A stretch of 5,914 nt of DNA, taken from Candidatus Kaiserbacteria bacterium. GTDB taxonomy: Bacteria; Patescibacteriota; Minisyncoccia; Phycocordibacterales; Phycocordibacteraceae. Each line of letters opens with the position of its first letter. Within the stretch, counting starts at the first letter, position 1. The DNA lies in assembly GCA_016182285.1 (NCBI GenBank), contig JACOXQ010000003.1, forward strand, positions 1-5,914, in the 5' to 3' direction. A program made the translations under genes and the position numbers. Shown here in pieces: positions 4,723-5,914 of this stretch. The notes under the pieces are model-generated. The model had not been told where the DNA came from. It made no database searches and saw only the letters and a program-made list of their open reading frames with translations.

Positions 4723-5187
4723 TCAATCTTTTTTCACAACCTGTCCGTTCGGTAGCCTTACATAACCTGCTTGTACCATCATCTCTCCCGCGAGGTCGCG
4801 CGTTTCGCTTTTGTATTGCAAACCAGACATGCCTCCGGATTTTAATTTTTTCGCGAAGCTCGCGATAAGACGGCTGCAATCTTCTGCAAGAGGATTTAAA
4901 TGTTTAAACGTTTCAATATTTAAATATCCAATGTCGTGTGCGACGTAGAGCTGTGCGCGCACCTCGCCCGCCGATGCCTTTGCGATATACAAGTAATTCA
5001 GAAATCCTTGTTTCGTGCCGCTCTCAAACCCTTCCGCGATGTTTGAAACAATTGAAACAGACGCGCGCTGAATCTGGTCGCAGAATCCCCTATCTCTGCA
5101 GGATGCGAGCGACTTATATACGGCTTTTGTCAGCTCGCGCGCTTTCTTAAACATTACCAAATCTTCAAATCTCTGTATCGTCGCCAT
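4723..5187 (-). CDS. Four-helix-bundle protein, S23 / 23S rRNA intervening-sequence family
   Basis: The 154-residue protein starts with MATIQRFEDLVMFKKARELT, a usual opening of this family, and holds the hallmark QIQRASVSIVSNIAEGFESG (38-57), followed by FLNYLYIAKASAGEVRAQL (62-80) and a last helix with LAEDCSRLIASFAKKLK (100-116). The family forms a small helical bundle. Members occur inside 23S rRNA intervening sequences and as stand-alone genes; a related fold is the accessory protein of diversity-generating retroelements. A definite function is not known. Usual members end near residue 120, so about 35 residues here (from SGLQYKSE) form an extra tail. Octamer arrays lie directly upstream of the start, inside the gene (encoding YLNIETFKHLN, 88-98) and beyond the stop. 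No Shine-Dalgarno is present; the leader is the array itself. No reverse transcriptase or rRNA is nearby. Confidence 0.92.
   Translation of the reverse strand: MATIQRFEDLVMFKKARELTKAVYKSLASCRDRGFCDQIQRASVSIVSNIAEGFESGTKQGFLNYLYIAKASAGEVRAQLYVAHDIGYLNIETFKHLNPLAEDCSRLIASFAKKLKSGGMSGLQYKSETRDLAGEMMVQAGYVRLPNGQVVKKD
4895..4926. repeat. TTTAAANN octamer array 2 (four units), inside the four-helix-bundle gene
   Basis: Units start at 4895 (TTTAAATG), 4903 (TTTAAACG), 4911 (TTTCAATA, one mismatch) and 4919 (TTTAAATA), exactly 8 bp apart. On the coding strand three units make eight codons, which gives the repeating residues in YLNIETFKHLN. ATTTAAATGTTTAAA (4894-4908) is the exact reverse complement of 5205-5219 in array 3. 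Confidence 0.75.
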
Positions 5188-5188
5188 A

Positions 5189-5220
5189 TTTAAATCTTTA
5201 AATTTTTAAACATTTAAATA
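5189..5220. repeat. TTTAAANN octamer array 3 (four units), at the start of the four-helix-bundle gene
   Basis: Units start at 5189 (TTTAAATC), 5197 (TTTAAATT), 5205 (TTTAAACA) and 5213 (TTTAAATA), all with an intact core and exactly 8 bp apart. The array begins one base upstream of the start codon at 5187 and fills most of the 46-bp gap to the next gene, so it must lie in the leader or hold the promoter. No other promoter or ribosome-binding site is visible there. Confidence 0.8.
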
Positions 5221-5233
5221 TGGTAGTCTGCCC

Positions 5234-5704
5234 TTAATACTCCGTGGGCGATATAATATCTTTCTTTTGAAATGACGGTTTTATTTTGTGCTCTGCGGGT
5301 AGGACGATGAGGTTCTTGAGGAGAGGCTTTTTGCTCGCTTCGATTAATTTCATGAGCCTAGGGTCCATACCACTTTGAACATTCAAGTGTTTTGGGAAGA
5401 GGCCGTCTTTTTCAATGTCATCAGAGTCACGAGGCAGGATGTAAACGTTACCGCTCTCCGGATTTTTCCCTAAGACTACGTTCATTCCGTGCTCGTGCAA
5501 CCTCCGAACGCGCTCATCTATTGAAGTGGTAGTGTCAGGATAATTTGGGTCCGGGTTCGCTTCATCTGCCTTCATTTTTGCGTACGCATTTGCATCTATA
5601 CCTGGGAATGGTAATCCTTCTGCCTGCATGCCCAGTTCTTCTGCGAGAAGAATGTATTCTAGCTTCGTCATTCCCTCGGGCATTTTCGGAGGTCCTTCTG
5701 ACAT
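5234..5704 (-). CDS. Hypothetical protein, 156 residues
   Basis: I do not recognise this family. The protein is soluble, with no signal peptide or membrane segment. The N-terminal half is acidic and rich in Pro, Met and Glu (PKMPEG, MTKLEYILLAEELGMQAEGL at 12-31), followed by DEANPDPNYPDTTTSIDERVRRL (about 47-69). A central strand-like part, MNVVLGKNPESGNVYILPRD (74-93), precedes a basic C-terminal part with MKLIEASKKPLLKNLIVLP (117-135) and KPSFQKK. Start at 5704 is supported by an extended -10 element 6 bp ahead and by the short 23-bp gap after the ComM-like gene. A stable open frame of this length with balanced codon use suggests a real gene. It is followed after 46 bp by the four-helix-bundle gene. 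Confidence 0.7.
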   Translation of the reverse strand: MSEGPPKMPEGMTKLEYILLAEELGMQAEGLPFPGIDANAYAKMKADEANPDPNYPDTTTSIDERVRRLHEHGMNVVLGKNPESGNVYILPRDSDDIEKDGLFPKHLNVQSGMDPRLMKLIEASKKPLLKNLIVLPAEHKIKPSFQKKDIISPTEY

Positions 5705-5710
5705 ATAGCG

Positions 5711-5719
5711 ACTATAGCA
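5711..5719 (-). promoter_or_regulatory. Putative extended -10 promoter of the hypothetical gene
   Basis: The minus strand reads TGCTATAGT: TGn followed by TATAGT, 5 of 6 matches to the -10 consensus. Only 6 bases separate it from the ATG at 5704, so transcription would begin at or next to the start codon and the mRNA would be leaderless. No good -35 box at normal spacing was found. Confidence 0.4.
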
Positions 5720-5727
5720 CTTTTATA

Positions 5728-5914
5728 TTATTCAAATCCGAAGAGGCCGCGGGGACGATATTGCAAAGCCTCGTGTACGAATGCCGGAGTGACCGAGTCG
5801 GCGCCGGCGAGGTCGGCGATGGTGCGCGCCACTCGCATGGTGCGGTGGAAACTGCGCGGAGAGAGATTGAGTCTGGAGGCTGCGCTCATCAGCGTTTCTT
5901 TCGCCGCGGCGCTG
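5728..5914 (-). CDS. comM: ComM/YifB-type Mg-chelatase-like AAA+ ATPase, C-terminal end
   Basis: Only the last 61 codons are in the window; the gene starts beyond the right edge. The reverse strand reads without a stop to TAA at 5728-5730. The segment LNLSPRSFHRTMRVARTIADL, then AGADSVTPAFVHEALQYRP, matches the conserved C-terminal helical domain of YifB/ComM proteins (pattern: LxLSxRxxHRxLRVARTIADL, then an acidic turn, then HxxEAxxYR). In known members this protein is a hexameric helicase that drives branch migration during natural transformation. Its presence fits the DNA-uptake lifestyle proposed for many CPR bacteria. The ATPase core is outside the window and cannot be verified. The ending GLFGFE is short and typical. 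Confidence 0.88.
   Translation of the reverse strand, partial: SAAAKETLMSAASRLNLSPRSFHRTMRVARTIADLAGADSVTPAFVHEALQYRPRGLFGFE

Noticed and set aside
4664..4879. Minus-strand 71-residue frame overlapping the end of the S23-family gene
   Set aside because: Lies in an alternative frame of a recognised protein and ends in the octamer array; no family match or start signal.
4723..5187. 23S rRNA intervening sequence
   Set aside because: No rRNA sequence flanks the gene; it lies between protein-coding genes.
4655..5220. Diversity-generating retroelement, suggested by the four-helix-bundle fold
   Set aside because: No reverse transcriptase and no template/variable repeat pair in the window. The N-terminus and SIVSNIAEG motif fit the S23 family better than a retroelement accessory protein.
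4655..5220. CRISPR array
   Set aside because: The repeat units are only 8 bp and contiguous, with no unique spacers between them and no cas genes nearby.

Overview
The window looks like a piece of a Patescibacteria/CPR genome, most likely Parcubacteria-like. Pointers are the roughly even base composition, tightly packed genes with few Shine-Dalgarno sequences, short versions of household proteins, a LysM plus M23 secreted peptidase, and a four-helix-bundle S23-type gene. TGA is used as a stop (helicase, peptidase, four-helix gene), so this is not a lineage that reads TGA as glycine. The assignment rests on general features only and is an inference.

Layout: every gene but one lies on the minus strand. 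From the right edge, in transcription order, come the C-terminal end of a ComM/YifB-type AAA+ ATPase (5728-5914), an unrecognised 156-residue protein (5234-5704), a four-helix-bundle S23-family protein (4723-5187), and a histidine-phosphatase-like protein whose active site looks degraded (4143-4574). A strong hairpin terminator at 4091-4125 separates the last of these from the convergent plus-strand LysM/M23 peptidase (about 3031-4074). A divergent promoter region (2854-3030) separates the peptidase from a UvrD/PcrA-type helicase (907-2853). Beyond the helicase, a ribbon-helix-helix antitoxin, a RelE-type toxin and the start of rsmA (KsgA) follow with 3-bp gaps and look like one operon running off the left edge.

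Function: rsmA serves ribosome maturation, the helicase DNA repair, the ComM-like protein branch migration of incoming DNA, and the peptidase cell-wall remodelling. The toxin-antitoxin pair may have inserted in front of rsmA and now supply its promoter.

The less ordinary content is in the DNA. (1) Three arrays of an exact 8-bp-period repeat, TTTAAANN, lie downstream of, inside and directly upstream of the four-helix-bundle gene. (2) A 7-bp tandem repeat and a 39-bp near-perfect palindrome sit inside the helicase gene, and a 25-bp hairpin inside the antitoxin gene. (3) A 37-nt hairpin lies at the head of the peptidase gene, whose clear signal peptide has no ATG, GTG or TTG start in front of it. 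(4) Several promoter-like elements sit so close to start codons that the mRNAs would be leaderless. No RNA genes, CRISPR array or transposase were seen.
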